Below are positions 35,101 through 43,290 of a DNA stretch of 64,000 nucleotides, in pieces. The stretch is from Leptidea sinapis (Eukaryota; Arthropoda; Insecta; Lepidoptera; Pieridae), in the NCBI RefSeq assembly GCF_905404315.1, contig NC_066286.1, forward strand, positions 12,655,501 to 12,719,500, given 5' to 3'. Under the pieces are notes generated by a model. That model ran no database searches. It saw only the letters and a program-made list of their open reading frames with translations, and had not been told where the DNA came from. Every line of letters starts with the position of its first letter. Position 1 is the first letter of the stretch. A program made the position numbers and the translations under genes.

Positions 35101-35176
35101 ATATCAGACCATCATATCGGAGTTCAAAAATAAATATCCGAAGCGTCCTAAATGTAGAACTATGTATGGATGTTGA
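16077..35176 (+). CDS. GT49 glycosyltransferase, beta-1,4-glucuronyltransferase 1-like (four exons)
   Basis: A type II Golgi membrane enzyme of CAZy family GT49. In animals the best known member, B4GAT1, adds glucuronic acid to xylose on O-mannosyl glycans and primes LARGE-dependent extension on dystroglycan; the exact acceptor of this insect protein is unknown. Exons 16077-17176, 20980-21100, 31099-31224 and 34979-35176 join in phase into 514 codons. Visible features: membrane anchor at residues 20-39 (STVFLILSFLLILFSILRLY); luminal CKFNYGLPQMLDWG near 77; D-x-E metal site SDIEMVPSE at 310-318; FYFHQRQCPHCQRFPG near 378-393; YPYHRWEPLYFGT in exon 3; LQDYRMVVLDGGFLCHA in exon 4. The protein is longer than vertebrate B4GAT1 (about 415 residues), partly through a basic insertion around residues 195-260. 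No stop or frameshift was found. The introns (3.8, 10.0 and 3.8 kb) carry many transposons. Confidence 0.85.
17177..20979. other. GT49 intron 1
   Basis: AT-rich, apparently unique DNA with no recognised transposon, unlike introns 2 and 3. Several ORFs of 60-90 codons (18438-18707, 19259-19522, 20200-20385, 20421-20639) have no recognisable content. On the minus strand near 20520-20625 a short charged peptide reads PEKRKRKTTYKNKESSEN but lacks gene context. Confidence 0.5.
20980..21100 (+). CDS. GT49 exon 2: CPHC motif
   Basis: The acceptor is AGTTTTTAG|G at 20979/20980. The exon completes the phase-2 codon and encodes LVKLVSSNRAFYFHQ, RQCPHCQRFPGLQTWL and RTPRDVLE. The preferred donor is GAG|GTTGGT at 21101. 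An upstream alternative, GAC|GTATTA at 21092, would also keep phase 0 and shorten the protein by three residues; the longer form fits the usual family spacing better. Confidence 0.82.
21375..21969. repeat. Inverted repeat pair, probable MITE or foldback element
   Basis: The left arm (about 21375-21449) and right arm (about 21897-21969) are reverse complements with scattered differences. Shared text includes TTATCTACACCCA, GATTCTGAAACAGTTAGCTT and AACATTAAAACA. The 450-base interior has no ORF. Long imperfect arms and no coding capacity suggest a non-autonomous DNA transposon; target-site duplications were not settled. Confidence 0.65.
21978..22092. repeat. Short foldback element
   Basis: The arms AACTGTTG..TAGGTATTAAAACAC and GTGTTTTAATACACC..CAACAGTT face each other around a 50-base loop. 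It lies only nine bases from the right arm of the preceding structure, so the two may be parts of one larger element. Confidence 0.6.
23350..24815 (+). pseudogene. Family J LINE ORF2: endonuclease part, frameshifted
   Basis: Two overlapping frames together read a LINE endonuclease: DFCNIRGIHSNLNAVHHHLE, LCFLTETQISRP, GVCVYVREDICCRR and RIYACFYRSHSG, then after a frameshift near 23690 IVVLGDFNGHNAEWLGSRTT, MPSLLDLLLTTHPDG and VGTSDHCLVRSV, and the start of RT (SSGPDGISPIVLRTC). The start codon region present in the 58.7-62.1 kb copy is deleted here. A TAA at about 24813 truncates the frame where the other copy reads Lys. Confidence 0.82.
25180..25740 (+). pseudogene. Family J LINE ORF2: reverse-transcriptase palm
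   Basis: Reads GVPQGCVLSPTLFLLHINDM and IHCYADDSTGDAIY, the RT catalytic ADD site, then KLNLVQFNPQKTQVCAFTT and ASKKLGVINRARQYFKPAHI, where the RTE insertion interrupts the protein. The thumb and C-terminal region resume at about 27212. Confidence 0.82.
25740..27181 (-). mobile_element. 5'-truncated RTE-clade LINE inserted in the family J LINE
   Basis: The minus-strand insertion ends (3' end) in a (AAG)n tract at about 25740-25757, a microsatellite tail typical of RTE elements, and starts within the RT domain at 27181. The target text CACATACT (25732-25739) is repeated on the far side (27182 onward), showing a target-site duplication. Its ORF covers nearly the whole insertion and has no stop until the end. 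Confidence 0.88.
25771..27180 (-). pseudogene. RTE reverse transcriptase, truncated at its N-terminus but otherwise open
   Basis: About 470 codons: WPDDWSKSIFIPLHKKGSTK at the start, SLISHASKVMLHIINTRL, then EQAGFVKGRGTREQILILRQ, the palm DFRKAFDTV with VRQGCILSPLLFNIYTE, the catalytic NNLRYADDTTLLA, YLGSTISSTGG, and the C-terminal region with LKIPWTAFRTNVSILKELRI, LRILKFFGHVSRNE and GRSPTRWIDAI. This is the RT commonly labelled endonuclease-reverse transcriptase (HmRTE-like) in Lepidoptera. The endonuclease domain is missing through 5' truncation, so it cannot be autonomous. The first eight or so residues of the apparent ORF come from the flanking LINE. Confidence 0.85.
27182..27211. repeat. 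Triplicated target sequence at the RTE 5' junction
   Basis: Three head-to-tail copies of CACATACTAG. One is the original target in the family J LINE and one is expected from target-site duplication; the third is extra. Confidence 0.85.
27212..27760 (+). pseudogene. Family J LINE ORF2 C-terminal end and tail
   Basis: Resumes the interrupted LINE: HMEYCCHLWSGAPQYQLDPF, a stop at about 27308 (CGTGTAACGC), then LDHLALRRDVASLCVFYRI, a deletion that joins the ELF region to DTPQVRI, and FLPRTTNLWNELPCAVF. The non-coding tail contains GTGATCACTTAACAACAGG and poly(A). Confidence 0.8.
27761..28904. other. GT49 intron 2, unassigned part
   Basis: AT-rich DNA after the LINE; no ORF, gene or repeat was recognised. 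Confidence 0.4.
28905..28985 (+). mobile_element. Family J LINE 3' tail fragment
   Basis: A short match to the LINE tail: GTAGCGGTGATCACCTG, GTGTACCCGTGCGCTCGTTT and GTCCATCTCTTCC. No coding sequence is retained. Confidence 0.55.
28986..29884. other. GT49 intron 2, unassigned part
   Basis: No supported feature. A 64-codon ORF at 29231-29425 is hydrophobic in part but has no family match. Confidence 0.4.
29885..29995 (-). mobile_element. Family J LINE 3' tail fragment, diverged
   Basis: A reverse-complement match to the LINE tail: poly(T)-like start, GGACATACGAACACATACGG, GTCACTGGGTGGTATGTGAT and AACACCATAGAAATCACAAT. It is followed 40 bases later by repeat A copy 3. Confidence 0.55.
30035..30338 (+). 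repeat. Interspersed repeat family A, copy 3 (forward)
   Basis: One of the best-preserved copies and used here to define the forward orientation. It starts ACCAGTGGGAGGCTCC, continues GATGCCGGCTAGATTATGGG, CTGTGTTTCGGTCTGAAGGG and AGTGAAATTACTGGGCAAAT, then the hairpin (AGTGCCGCCCAGAATTT and GAATCCTGAGCGGCACT), and ends GGCAGGGCGTATCAATTACC and CTGCTCATCTCGTCCC. Confidence 0.8.
30339..31098. other. GT49 intron 2, right end
   Basis: No supported feature. An ORF at 30581-30868 lacks splice context or a recognisable domain. The final bases form the polypyrimidine tract and acceptor (ATTTTTTGAATAG) of exon 3. Confidence 0.45.
31099..31224 (+). CDS. GT49 exon 3: HRWEP motif
   Basis: 126 bases, phase 0 at both ends, between the acceptor GAATAG|CC and the donor CAG|GTAAAA. 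It encodes PMLISRREYPYHRWEPLYFG, TQQEPWYDEKLSWEG and RQEKMTQ, the region of GT49 enzymes that follows the CxxC block. Confidence 0.85.
31225..32649. other. GT49 intron 3, left part
   Basis: AT-rich intron; no ORF or repeat was recognised. Confidence 0.45.
32650..32850 (-). mobile_element. LINE 3'-UTR-like repeat
   Basis: The reverse complement reads AAGAGAGGCAATGAGTTTCT, GAAGTGGCGGCAAATTT, ACATTCATAAGTGTCATTTC and ends in a TTTTGATTTGAAATA-type tail. This resembles the 3' UTR of CR1-like LINEs elsewhere in the window; shorter relatives lie near 3465 and 50895. No protein part is attached. Confidence 0.5.
32929..33231. mobile_element. MITE with TAA target duplication (Harbinger-like), copy 2
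   Basis: 303 bases with inverted ends CGGCCGTTCCTAGTAT and ATATTGGGAACGGCTG, flanked by TAA at 32926-32928 and 33232-33234. It matches the element at 2691-3002 over most of its length and in the same orientation. It lies in GT49 intron 3. Confidence 0.82.
33235..33959. other. GT49 intron 3, unassigned part
   Basis: No supported feature. A minus-strand 61-codon ORF at 33317-33502 has no recognised domain. Confidence 0.4.
33960..34760 (+). mobile_element. RTE-clade LINE 3' end, split by a LINE insertion
   Basis: The left piece (33960-34116) reads KVTDIAKKIGKLIWHWAGH, with RSDRELVG and GKTQC. The right piece (34606-34760) continues with GRPPTRWTNYLVKIAGIGWM and RAAADRSSWKS, followed by the short (GAT)n tail at about 34740-34756. 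Together they form the C-terminal end of an RTE protein. The interval between them is a minus-strand LINE. The copy is 5'-truncated and has stops. Confidence 0.75.
34117..34605 (-). mobile_element. CR1-like LINE 3' end inserted in the RTE remnant
   Basis: The minus-strand ORF end reads LNSDFHYYNTRNKGLLVTNS, RLHKIHNSFKGKCIHFYNKV and SYYSTAEYLNDRTAWD followed by a stop near 34352. The 3' UTR (GGGAGAGTTTCTTGCGCCGC, CAGAGCGCCATTTGTTTCCG) ends in three copies of an ATGCCTTTT unit at 34118-34145. The C-terminal pattern matches the LINE at 40033-42400. Confidence 0.78.
34761..34978. other. End of GT49 intron 3
   Basis: Unique sequence leading to the acceptor CGCTCTTCAG at 34978. Confidence 0.5.
34979..35176 (+). 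CDS. GT49 exon 4: C-terminal end
   Basis: The acceptor CTCTTCAG precedes 34979 and the exon starts in phase 0. It encodes MLELCLQDYRMVVLDGGFLC, HAASNKNITNN, RRRYQTIISEFKNKYPKRPK and CRTMYGC, ending in TGA at 35174-35176. The DYRMVVLD..FLCH block and the KYP..PKC ending are usual at the C-terminus of this family. Confidence 0.87.
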   Translation: MLELCLQDYRMVVLDGGFLCHAASNKNITNNIKAEQLTRRRYQTIISEFKNKYPKRPKCRTMYGC

Positions 35177-35756
35177 ACTTTGTACAAGCTTAGATTTGCA
35201 AATCTGTTTAAATTCATGGTTTCGAGGGGTTTCGAGGCCGAAGCCTAAAGAAATGTTTTTGTGCCCGATGATACTTTCACTGGTAGCGTTGAATCATTGA
35301 AATATAAATATTGCTTCAAGAACACGTCTTTTATTTGATTTGTGTATTATAAATGTCGACGCCAGATTTCCTATCATCGATTGTATTGTATTAAATTAAA
35401 TTTTATTATTATACCGAGCCATACATCTAAACCCAGCAAATAACTCAAACATTACTTCGTTTACCTACTCTGTCAATCATACTTCATCCTTCATCTAACT
35501 GTCAAATACAACTTTCATTCATGCATTCTATTCTACTTCAAATACTTGCACATGACACCTGAACTACACAAGACACAACTATAATTGTGATCCTGTTAAG
35601 ACAGACGAATATACATCTTTAAGAAGATATCAATATTTCTTTTGTTCATCGCGAACAATCAATGATATCGATGACGACTAAAATATATTGCTATGTCTAC
35701 TGTAAATATATTACTATATCTACCATATAAATATATATGGTAGGGTCATTATAATA
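35177..35756. other. 3' flank of the GT49 gene
   Basis: Probable 3' UTR and spacer; I do not see a clear AATAAA signal close to the stop. The end TA (35755-35756) is the left target site of the mariner-like element. Confidence 0.45.
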
Positions 35757-36725
35757 CAGGGTGATCCAAAAGTCTGTTATCATTTGAATCGGTTGCCGCG
35801 TCTAGCAGCGGCGGCGGAGGGGGGTGGAGAGTGTAACTCAATTGCAATTGCAAGAGCGGCCATTGGGGCTTTAGTACCATGACGTCGTTCAGCGGTAGTC
35901 AACGTGTGTTTTGTGTACGCGAGTACTATCGAAACAATGATTCTGCGACCTTAGCTCAACGAAAGTTTTGCAATCATTACAAGACACGACACAAAAATCA
36001 AGCTCCATCAGGTGTGTTAATTAAAAAATGGGTGCTCAAGTTTGAGAAGACGGGTTCAACAATGGATTTACCTCGATCTGGCCGGCCTAGAACGTCGATT
36101 AACCCCGAAAACGTGGAGCGAGTAAAATCGTCTGTTCGTGAACAACCTCGACTTTCAACTCGAAAGCGGTCTGCTGTCCTTAACGTGCCAAGATAATGAT
36201 GTATTAAACCGCATTCTCAAGAAAGATTTAAGTCTACATTCCTATAAAATCCAAATGGTGCAGGAATTAAGGCCTCAGGACCATGCCACTAGGTTGCAGT
36301 TTGCGAACGAAATGGTAGAGCGATTCACCAGTTTTACAAACATTTTTTTGTCAACGAGGCACACTTCCACCTAAATGGGCATGTTAATAGACAAAATTGT
36401 CGTTATTGGAGTGACACTGTGTCATGGTGATCAAAAACCCCTGCATTCCAGCCAACCAACCCAGTAACTCTTGACGAATTAAAGGATCGTATTCGCACAG
36501 AAATCCAAAACATCTCAACAGAAACATGTAAAGCTGTCATCGAAAATTTCCGCTCTAGATTGTAGCAATGCCAGAATAATGAAGGATTGCATATGGATGA
36601 TGTGATTTTTAAGAAATAAATTCCCCTTTTGTTTACTATCGAAAACAATAAACAATTTTGATCTACTGTAATTAGTTTTTTTTAAATCATCATTCTAATT
36701 TTAAACGGACTTTTGGTCCAACCTG
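35757..36725 (+). mobile_element. Internally deleted Tc1/mariner-like transposon, copy 2
   Basis: 969 bases between TA dinucleotides (35755-35756 and 36726-36727). The ends are CAGGGTGATCCAAAAGTCTG and CAGGTTGGACCAAAAGTCCG. The first ORF (35879-36196) reads MTSFSGSQRVFCVREYYRNN, ATLAQRKFCNHYKTRHKN, GSTMDLPRSGRPRTSINPEN and LSTRKRSAVLNVPR, the paired-type DNA-binding domain. The rest repeats the frameshift and internal deletion of copy 1 at 7780-8739, with few base differences. Confidence 0.87.
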
Positions 36726-36734
36726 TATATATAA

Positions 36735-37330
36735 TATACATAAAAACTACCACCCATTCCAAAAGGAATGCCTCAGGCCCGAGAAGAACGGGCGCAAAAA
36801 ACTCAGCGGGTTTTATTTCATCAAAAAATATGTTGTACAATTAAAGTAACATTCACAAAGTAACATTGTACAATTAAACTTATTATTAATTAGCCTGAGG
36901 GCGGTCGGTCGATTCCCAATCTGTGGTATCGTAAAAAAAGTCATTTATGTTATAGTAACCTTTACCACACAAACGTATTTTAACAATTTTTTTGAATAAC
37001 GTAATAGCTTATGTCTGTTCCTGGTCTTAACATTATGGTTATGACAGTTTCTAGCAAATTCACTTATGTGCCTATGAACATACATTACATCATCAAGAAT
37101 ATATTGAGAAGCAACAGTCAAGATGTTAATTTATTTGAATTGCTCTCAATGATTCCTTAGGACCTAGGTTATAAATAGCGCGAATAACCCTCTTCTGCAG
37201 CACAAATATTGTATTAATATCGGCAGCGCTGCTCCACAGCAGATCATATTTGATATTGAAATTATAACTATTATATATATCTTTGTGTCAACGATAGTTG
37301 TAGTTGATCTATTCAAAGCGCATCGAGACC
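36735..37330 (-). mobile_element. CR1-like LINE 3' end fragment
   Basis: Minus-strand pieces in shifting frames read LLWSSAADINTIFVLQKRVI, RAIYNLGPKESLRAIQI, ARNCHNHNVKTRNRHKLL, CGKGYYNINDFFYDTTDWES and a stop, followed by a 3' UTR with AACCCGCTGAGTTTTTTGCG and GTTCTTCTCGGGCCTGAGG. It is related to the LINE at 40033-42400 (compare LLWGNAAEIDTIFVLQKRA). It starts ten bases from the end of the mariner-like element. Confidence 0.72.
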
Positions 37331-37737
37331 AATTCCATCGCAAGAAATTCTAATCGAGCCGCAAATAATTTATTATTTAAAATATTAGGGCTGGCGCTTG
37401 CTCGCATATAGTTTGTAAATTATTAAACAGTATCTTTGTAAATCAAAATATTCAGTACCTACACAAGCACATAAATTTATTTTCACGAAACTGACATACA
37501 GTCTTCATTTGTAATAAATTACGCACTTTCGTCTCTATTGTCACGTCAATACGACGGCACTTTCGGATATGGTGGGCTACAATAGGAAGAGGAGAAAGAG
37601 AATATTGGGCATTTGAAAGTGTAATTCGTAGTCACGAAACGAAGCTGAGGGTCTCAATACATCCTAGTAATTAAATCACTCTTTCTCCCGAGTGACACTT
37701 GATGCTTTTAACGACAACCAAGAGGTACCAGTTTGTT
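37331..37737. other. Unassigned sequence
   Basis: AT-rich spacer, nothing recognised. Confidence 0.4.
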
Positions 37738-37985
37738 ACCAGTGGGAGGCTCCTTTGCACATGATGCCGGCTAGATTTAGAGTACCACAACGGCACCTGC
37801 CGTGAAGCAGTAATGTAACGAAACACAATAATGATAACATCATTATTGTGTTTCGGTCTGAAGGGCGCCGTAGCAAGTGAAGTTACTGGGCAAATGAGAC
37901 TTAAGATCTTAAGGTGACGAGCGCAATTGTAGTGCCGTTCAGAATTTTTGGGTTTTTCAATAATATTGAACGGAATAATGTAGAA
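37738..37985 (+). repeat. Interspersed repeat family A, copy 4 (forward)
   Basis: Starts ACCAGTGGGAGGCTCC and runs through GTGTTTCGGTCTGAAGGGCG to the hairpin. Its arms differ from the common form in a paired way (CCGTTCA opposite TGAACGG). It has an extra inverted block, CATTATTGTGTTTCG against CGAAACACAATAATG, around 37817-37856. Confidence 0.75.
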
Positions 37986-39394
37986 CTCAAATAATGTTCT
38001 ACTCACTACTATCATCAAAATCATTTAAGGAAAGGCTATTAGACTAATATACTTTATTATTTATTAACTTTGGTATTCACAATGTGAAACGTAAACATTG
38101 ACTTAATGACTTACTTACTTCCAAAGTAAAGATAAGTAAAGATATTGCCTCAAGTCTCACTTGGATAACTTTGGTTTTTCGGTAAGTATGAATAATTCAA
38201 ATTACGGCCTTAACTTGTTATTACTTTGTTGTGAAGTTATTGAATGATCACCGACCTTCGATATCTGAATAAATTACTTTTGATTTATATATTCATGGAA
38301 AATATTGAAAAGATTTCTTAAGTATTTACCTTGTTCAACAGAAAGCGAGATGTTTCGATCTTCTATCTGAAAGTGCCTCATACTTGTTACTCGGGTGTAG
38401 GTCTTCCTTACGATGTACATCAGCACTTTACTTCACAGCTCGTGTTGTTTTATCTTTCTAATTTGGTAAGAACCTGTTCGGACCTCTTCACCAGTATGTA
38501 CTAGGATGACTGCACATTTCGACAGGCCAGAATGTTTACCTTTCAAAGATATTTTATCAATAATCTTTCTGACACCTATTTCTATTTCGGTCTGAAATCT
38601 TAACTTTTTTTCGACCTGAATAACGTTGTTGATTTCTGCCTTCTTAAGGGATTTATAATTTTTTAATCGAGGTTACACTAGAACGGGGCAGGAGACACGT
38701 CATGCGGACTTGTGATAAATATACCATGACAACTTTAAGAGCCGGTCATATTTAACATAATACATATAGATAAGACACATATAAGATCATAAAGAAAGAT
38801 AATAGGTAGTATACGCATAAACTCAAAAGTGAACGAGCATATCAAGTAGTTTAAATATGGGATTTTAGCATTACTTTGTAATGGACTGATATAAAGCACG
38901 GATGGATGGACATCAAAAGTGTCCATTTTCTATATAAGGCACCCCAAATAAATATGTATAACACAGTTAAATGAGAGCGAAGCAGAAACTAAATATAAAA
39001 TGATGTCTTCCTGAGCAATATCCTGTTAGAAACGGTAGCAAACAAAGGCTTATTGAGTGCTTCAAATAACGTGGCAAACAGCCCCAGGCTTCCATTGTGT
39101 CATGCCATAGCGAATTGTAGTACATCATTGTGCTGCGGTAAATGAGATTTTGCGCGTAAATTTAAAAAAGGTGATCTAGTATATGCACTTGTGCTATGAC
39201 AGGATATTTTTTTATGCCTATTTCGTTGGCCTATAACTGAGGCAGTGGACTAATTCAGGCTGATAATTAAAGTATTTCAGAACTTGCTTACTTCAACCCC
39301 CATTACAACTATTAGTATGTTTTGACATCCTTGACATGTTCATGATTAATGATCTATATGTTGCTAAAGACAATTTTTTAAGAAAAGTGGAGGA
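37986..39394. other. Unassigned sequence
   Basis: No supported gene or repeat. The 63-codon minus-strand ORF at 38735-38926 has no recognisable features. Confidence 0.4.
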
Positions 39395-39640
39395 TTAACG
39401 ATTTTCCTAGAACACCAGAGGGATCACAGGAGAGTTGTAAGTTTCTTAGAATGATGTACGCTTTTTATCACCTGATGTTAAGTTACTGCCACTGCCGATA
39501 CTCTCTTGGAATACCAGAGCAACCATAGGAGCATTGTCAGTGGTGAACGCGCTTTGTTCAAAGGTACCGTAGGTCTGAAAACACGCAGGGAAACTTATTC
39601 CACAATTTCAAGAGAAACAAGAATGCTTGAGGAAAAGGTG
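39395..39640 (-). mobile_element. Family J-like LINE 3' end, diverged
   Basis: The reverse complement follows the LINE end: a GAATAAGTTTCCC block (compare TGGAATGAGCTTCC), GGTACCTTTGAACAAAGCGC, CACTGACAATGCTCCTATGG and TAACATCAGGTGATAAAAAG. The tail motif (ACACCAGAGGGATCACAGGA) is partly duplicated at 39405-39430. Confidence 0.55.
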
Positions 39641-39894
39641 TATATTATAACAAAAAGTCACAAATGCTTATAAAAAAAAACAAATGAGACAACATTTCTC
39701 TAGCTTTTTAGGAATGATAACAACAAGGTCCTGATTTTTTTTTCTCGTTGATTTTTCAAACAAACAAACAAAATAATATTTTATTTTACGCTACACGCTA
39801 CTTATTAATTTCCATTTTTTGACTTACTTGTAAGGTATTTAGTAATTGACGTTTGTGTATTTTGTTTCATCATTTTGCATATATTGTAATTGAA
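39641..39894. other. Unassigned sequence
   Basis: AT-rich, nothing recognised. Confidence 0.35.
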
Positions 39895-39990
39895 ATGATT
39901 TATTCTGTTTTGAAAAGAGCAACCTTAGAGTTTTTTGCTCGTTCTTCTCTAACGAAATCTGCCTTCCGAACGAGCTGTATGTAAAAATTA
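39895..39990 (+). mobile_element. LINE 3'-UTR-like fragment
   Basis: A short block resembling the CR1-like 3' UTR: GAAAAGAGCAACCTTAGAG, TTTTTTGCTCGTTCTTCTC and ATCTGCCTTCCGAAC. It lies just upstream of the next LINE. Confidence 0.4.
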
Positions 39991-40032
39991 CATATTTCAA
40001 GTGTAATTCAATTTACCACAAAATAAGATATT

Positions 40033-42400
40033 ATGTTTATTGCTTTTCAAAATACTCTATTTTACATTTTAATTATTATAAGTGTGTATAGACCTCCATC
40101 AGCACCATATGAGGATTTTGAAAATGTGATGGATGCAGTCTTGTCTAGAGTTTGTAAGGGCAACAAAAGGATTCTGATTTGTGGAGATTTTAATATTAAT
40201 CTATTAGAATATTCCTCCATGTGTACTAAGTTTAAAAGTCTGTTCATGTCATATAATCTCAGTAACTTGTTTATAGAGCCAACTAGAATAACACTGACCA
40301 CAGCTACTTGTCTAGATAACATTTTTACAAATATAAAGCCTAACAGCAAAAGTATAATAAATCAACTAGAATCAGATCATTGCGGACAACTTATTAGTTT
40401 TGATTGGCCGACAAAGAAAACTATAACTAAAGACATCACTGTTGTACCAATTACACAGGGCCGTCTGAATTTATTTAAACTGGTAAAACAAAAGATCAAA
40501 ACTCTGAGTTTAATTTAAATATTAATAATGTAATTGTAAAATCAAACTTACATGTTGCTAGAGCTTTTGAAAATTTCTTTACCAATGTTCCCATATCTAC
40601 CACTAAACATTTAAACTTATGTCCAACCAGGGCAATATCATTACTTTCTGCAAATGTTACTAAATGTTCAAATAATTTCCAATTTAAGTATGTTAATATC
40701 TCGGATATTATAGTCATTTAAAGAGATTAATGTTAAAAAGACAGCTGACCTCTGGGATTTATCTGTTAAAGTAATTGGCTCTCTGATTTATATAATAGCG
40801 CCTGATCTAGCCCTAATATTTAACAACTGTATAGACTGTGGCACATTTCCAGACCTCGTGAAGCATAGCAAAATAATACCTTTATTCAAGTCGGGTTGCT
40901 CATCAGATCCCTCTAATTATAGGCCTATTTCAATTTTGCCTACCCTGAGTAAAATATTTGAAAAACTAATACTGTGTCAACTACGCGCTCATTTTAACAT
41001 AAATAAAATTATACATGATAAACAATTTGGATTCACTCGGGGACGTTCAACTGTTGACGCAGGTGTTGCATTAATGGGACATATTTTTAGTGCTTGGGAG
41101 GATTCACAAGATTCTTTAGGAATCTTTGCGACCTTTCCAAAGCCATTTTCCATGAAATTCTAATCAGGAAATTGCAACACTATGGCATAAGAGGAAGTGC
41201 ATTAAATTTATTAATCTCATATTTGAATAACAGGATACAGTATGTTGAAGTCAATAGTGTAAGGTCTTCAGGCTCCGTGTTAGGAATGGGTGTCCCGCAG
41301 GGTTCAATTCTCGGACCATTTCTGTTTTTAGTTTATATCAATGACCTACCCTATCTTATAAAGTACACACATGATATAGTATTGTTTGCGGATGATACAT
41401 CACTATTATTTAAAGTTAATCGACATGCAACTACTATTGAACATGTAAATAATGCTATTTCTAAGGTAGAACAATGGTTTAAAGTAAACAATCTTCTTTT
41501 GAATGGTAAGAAAACGAAATGTTTAAAATTCATATTAACAAATGTAAAAAAGATTAACACACATATTAAATTAAATGGAGAAATGTTGGATCTTGTAAAT
41601 AAGACAGTGTTCTTGGGTATAACTCTAGATGAGAAGCTTCAGTAGGGTGACCATATATCTGCCTTAGCAAACAGATTAAGCTCTGCAGCATATGCTATAT
41701 AAGATAAGAGAACTGACTGACATAGATACGGCCAGAATAGTATATTTTAGTTACTTCCACAGCATTATGAGCTATGGTATCCTTTTATGGGGTAATGCTG
41801 CTGAGATCGATACGATATTTGTGCTGCAGAAGAGAGCCGTTATAACATGGGATCTAGAATTTCGTTAAAGAATAAGTTTAAAGAAATAGGTATTATGACA
41901 GTGGCTTCACAATACATTTACGAGAATTTGATGTTTGTACAAAAGAATAAAAATAAGTTCACAAAACTAAGTGACTTACATAGTATTAATACTAGAAATG
42001 GGGGTAGACTTGTCATGCCTGCCACAAGACTCCATAAAGTCAGTAATTCTTTTAGGTGTCAGTGTGTTCGCTTCTATAATAAACTCCCCGGACATATAGC
42101 AAATATGTCTATAAATAAATTCAAAGCCTACACAAAAAGTAAATTAAGCAGCAAAGGCTATTATAATATCCAAGATTATTTAAATGATAAAGCAGCCTGG
42201 AATTGAATTGATCTACTTAAGTGTGATTTGTTTTATGTGATTTTAATTGTTTGATGTTATTAGGTACTTATTTGATTTGTTTGATTTTAAATTTATCTGT
42301 TTGATATTATTTATTTATTATTATGAAATTTAGTGTATGACTGAACTTAAGCCATTGTAAATCAATGTTATGAGTTCAATAAACGTTTTGATTTTGATTT
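40033..42400 (+). mobile_element. CR1/Jockey-like LINE, 5'-truncated and broken
   Basis: Plus-strand pieces of ORF2 in order: endonuclease second half (YRPPSAPYEDFENVMDAV, RILICGDFNINLLEYSS, TCLDNIFTNI, ESDHCGQLI; 40075-40518), a gap, RT fingers (IIPLFKSGCSSDPSNYRPIS and KQFGFTRGRSTVDAG; 40858-41130), a frameshift, RT palm (MGVPQGSILGPFLFLVYIND, DIVLFADDTSLLF; 41130-41645), a stop, then the C-terminal domain (IYENLMFVQKNKN, GYYNIQDYLNDKAAWN; 41847-42206). The 3' UTR ends in GAGTTCAATAAACG and (TTTGAT)n. The catalytic FADD is intact but the frame is broken at least three times. Confidence 0.82.
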
Positions 42401-42479
42401 TATTTTAAACATTTTTTCATGCGATCGAACCATTCTTTGAAACAGGAGGACCATAGATCTGAAGGTATGTTTTCTACGT

Positions 42480-43290
42480 GCAGATTGAACGCTAGATCAC
42501 TGCCTCTTCGGAATTGGTAAAAGTGAAACCTCTTAGAAAATCTTTGATTTTGGGGAAAATACAGAAATCACAGGGTGCTAGGTTGGGGCTATGTGCAGGA
42601 TGGATGACGGGTCGTACTCTTTCGGAAGCTAAAAACAATTCTTTCGACTTACTTTTGTTGGCCGTGTGCGAAGAAACGTTGTCATGATGTAGGAGAACGC
42701 GGCTTTTTGGTCGTATTTCGCGAATTTTATGAACCTGGGTAAAGAAATGGTAGAATGCCACTCGGCATTAACACTCTTTTGATCTTCAAGTCGAATTGCG
42801 TAGATGGGACCCATAGCTGAGAAAAAAAAGCGATCATTTTTTACCAACGTTTCTCGTCTGCTTCACTTTTGTTGGCCTGTTCTCATTTTCAAACACTCAT
42901 TCACAACATTGCTGTTTTTTTCAGGTTCAAAACAATAAATCCACGTTTCGTCTGTGAAAATGTCATAAACAGCATTATAATGTCCGTCGTACTTCAAAGT
43001 TTCCGAACTTTCAATTCTTCGCGTAAAATTTTCTGAATTTGGCTCATACCAATCCCCAATAGTCCTCGAATTGTGTCATAGGTTAAATTAGCCGGTTATT
43101 ATGTTATTATTATTATTACATTATTTTCGATGACGGCAGTTGAATGCCGCCCTTCATGAATATCGTCATGTATAGAAACCCGACCTCTCTCAAATTCAGC
43201 AAGCCATCGCCTCACAGTGCTCAAGCAATGCTTCTCTCCCAAAAGCAATTTGAAGACGAGCGGCACAGCCTTGCGGAGAGAGAGAACTTT
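42480..43290 (-). mobile_element. Mariner-family transposase remnant
   Basis: Minus-strand pieces in several frames: HTH end (KHCLSTVRRWLAEFERGRVS near 43200), DDIHEGRHSTAVIENN, GIGMSQIQKILREEL, FTDETWIYCFEPEKNSNVVN with the first catalytic Asp, FFFSAMGPIYAIRLEDQ, then the ORF 42492-42761 with VLLHHDNVSSHTANKSK (second Asp) and HPAHSPNLAPCDF (third Asp) and KIKDFLRGFTF. Order and motifs match mariner. Multiple frameshifts make it a pseudogene. Terminal inverted repeats were not identified. Confidence 0.78.
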
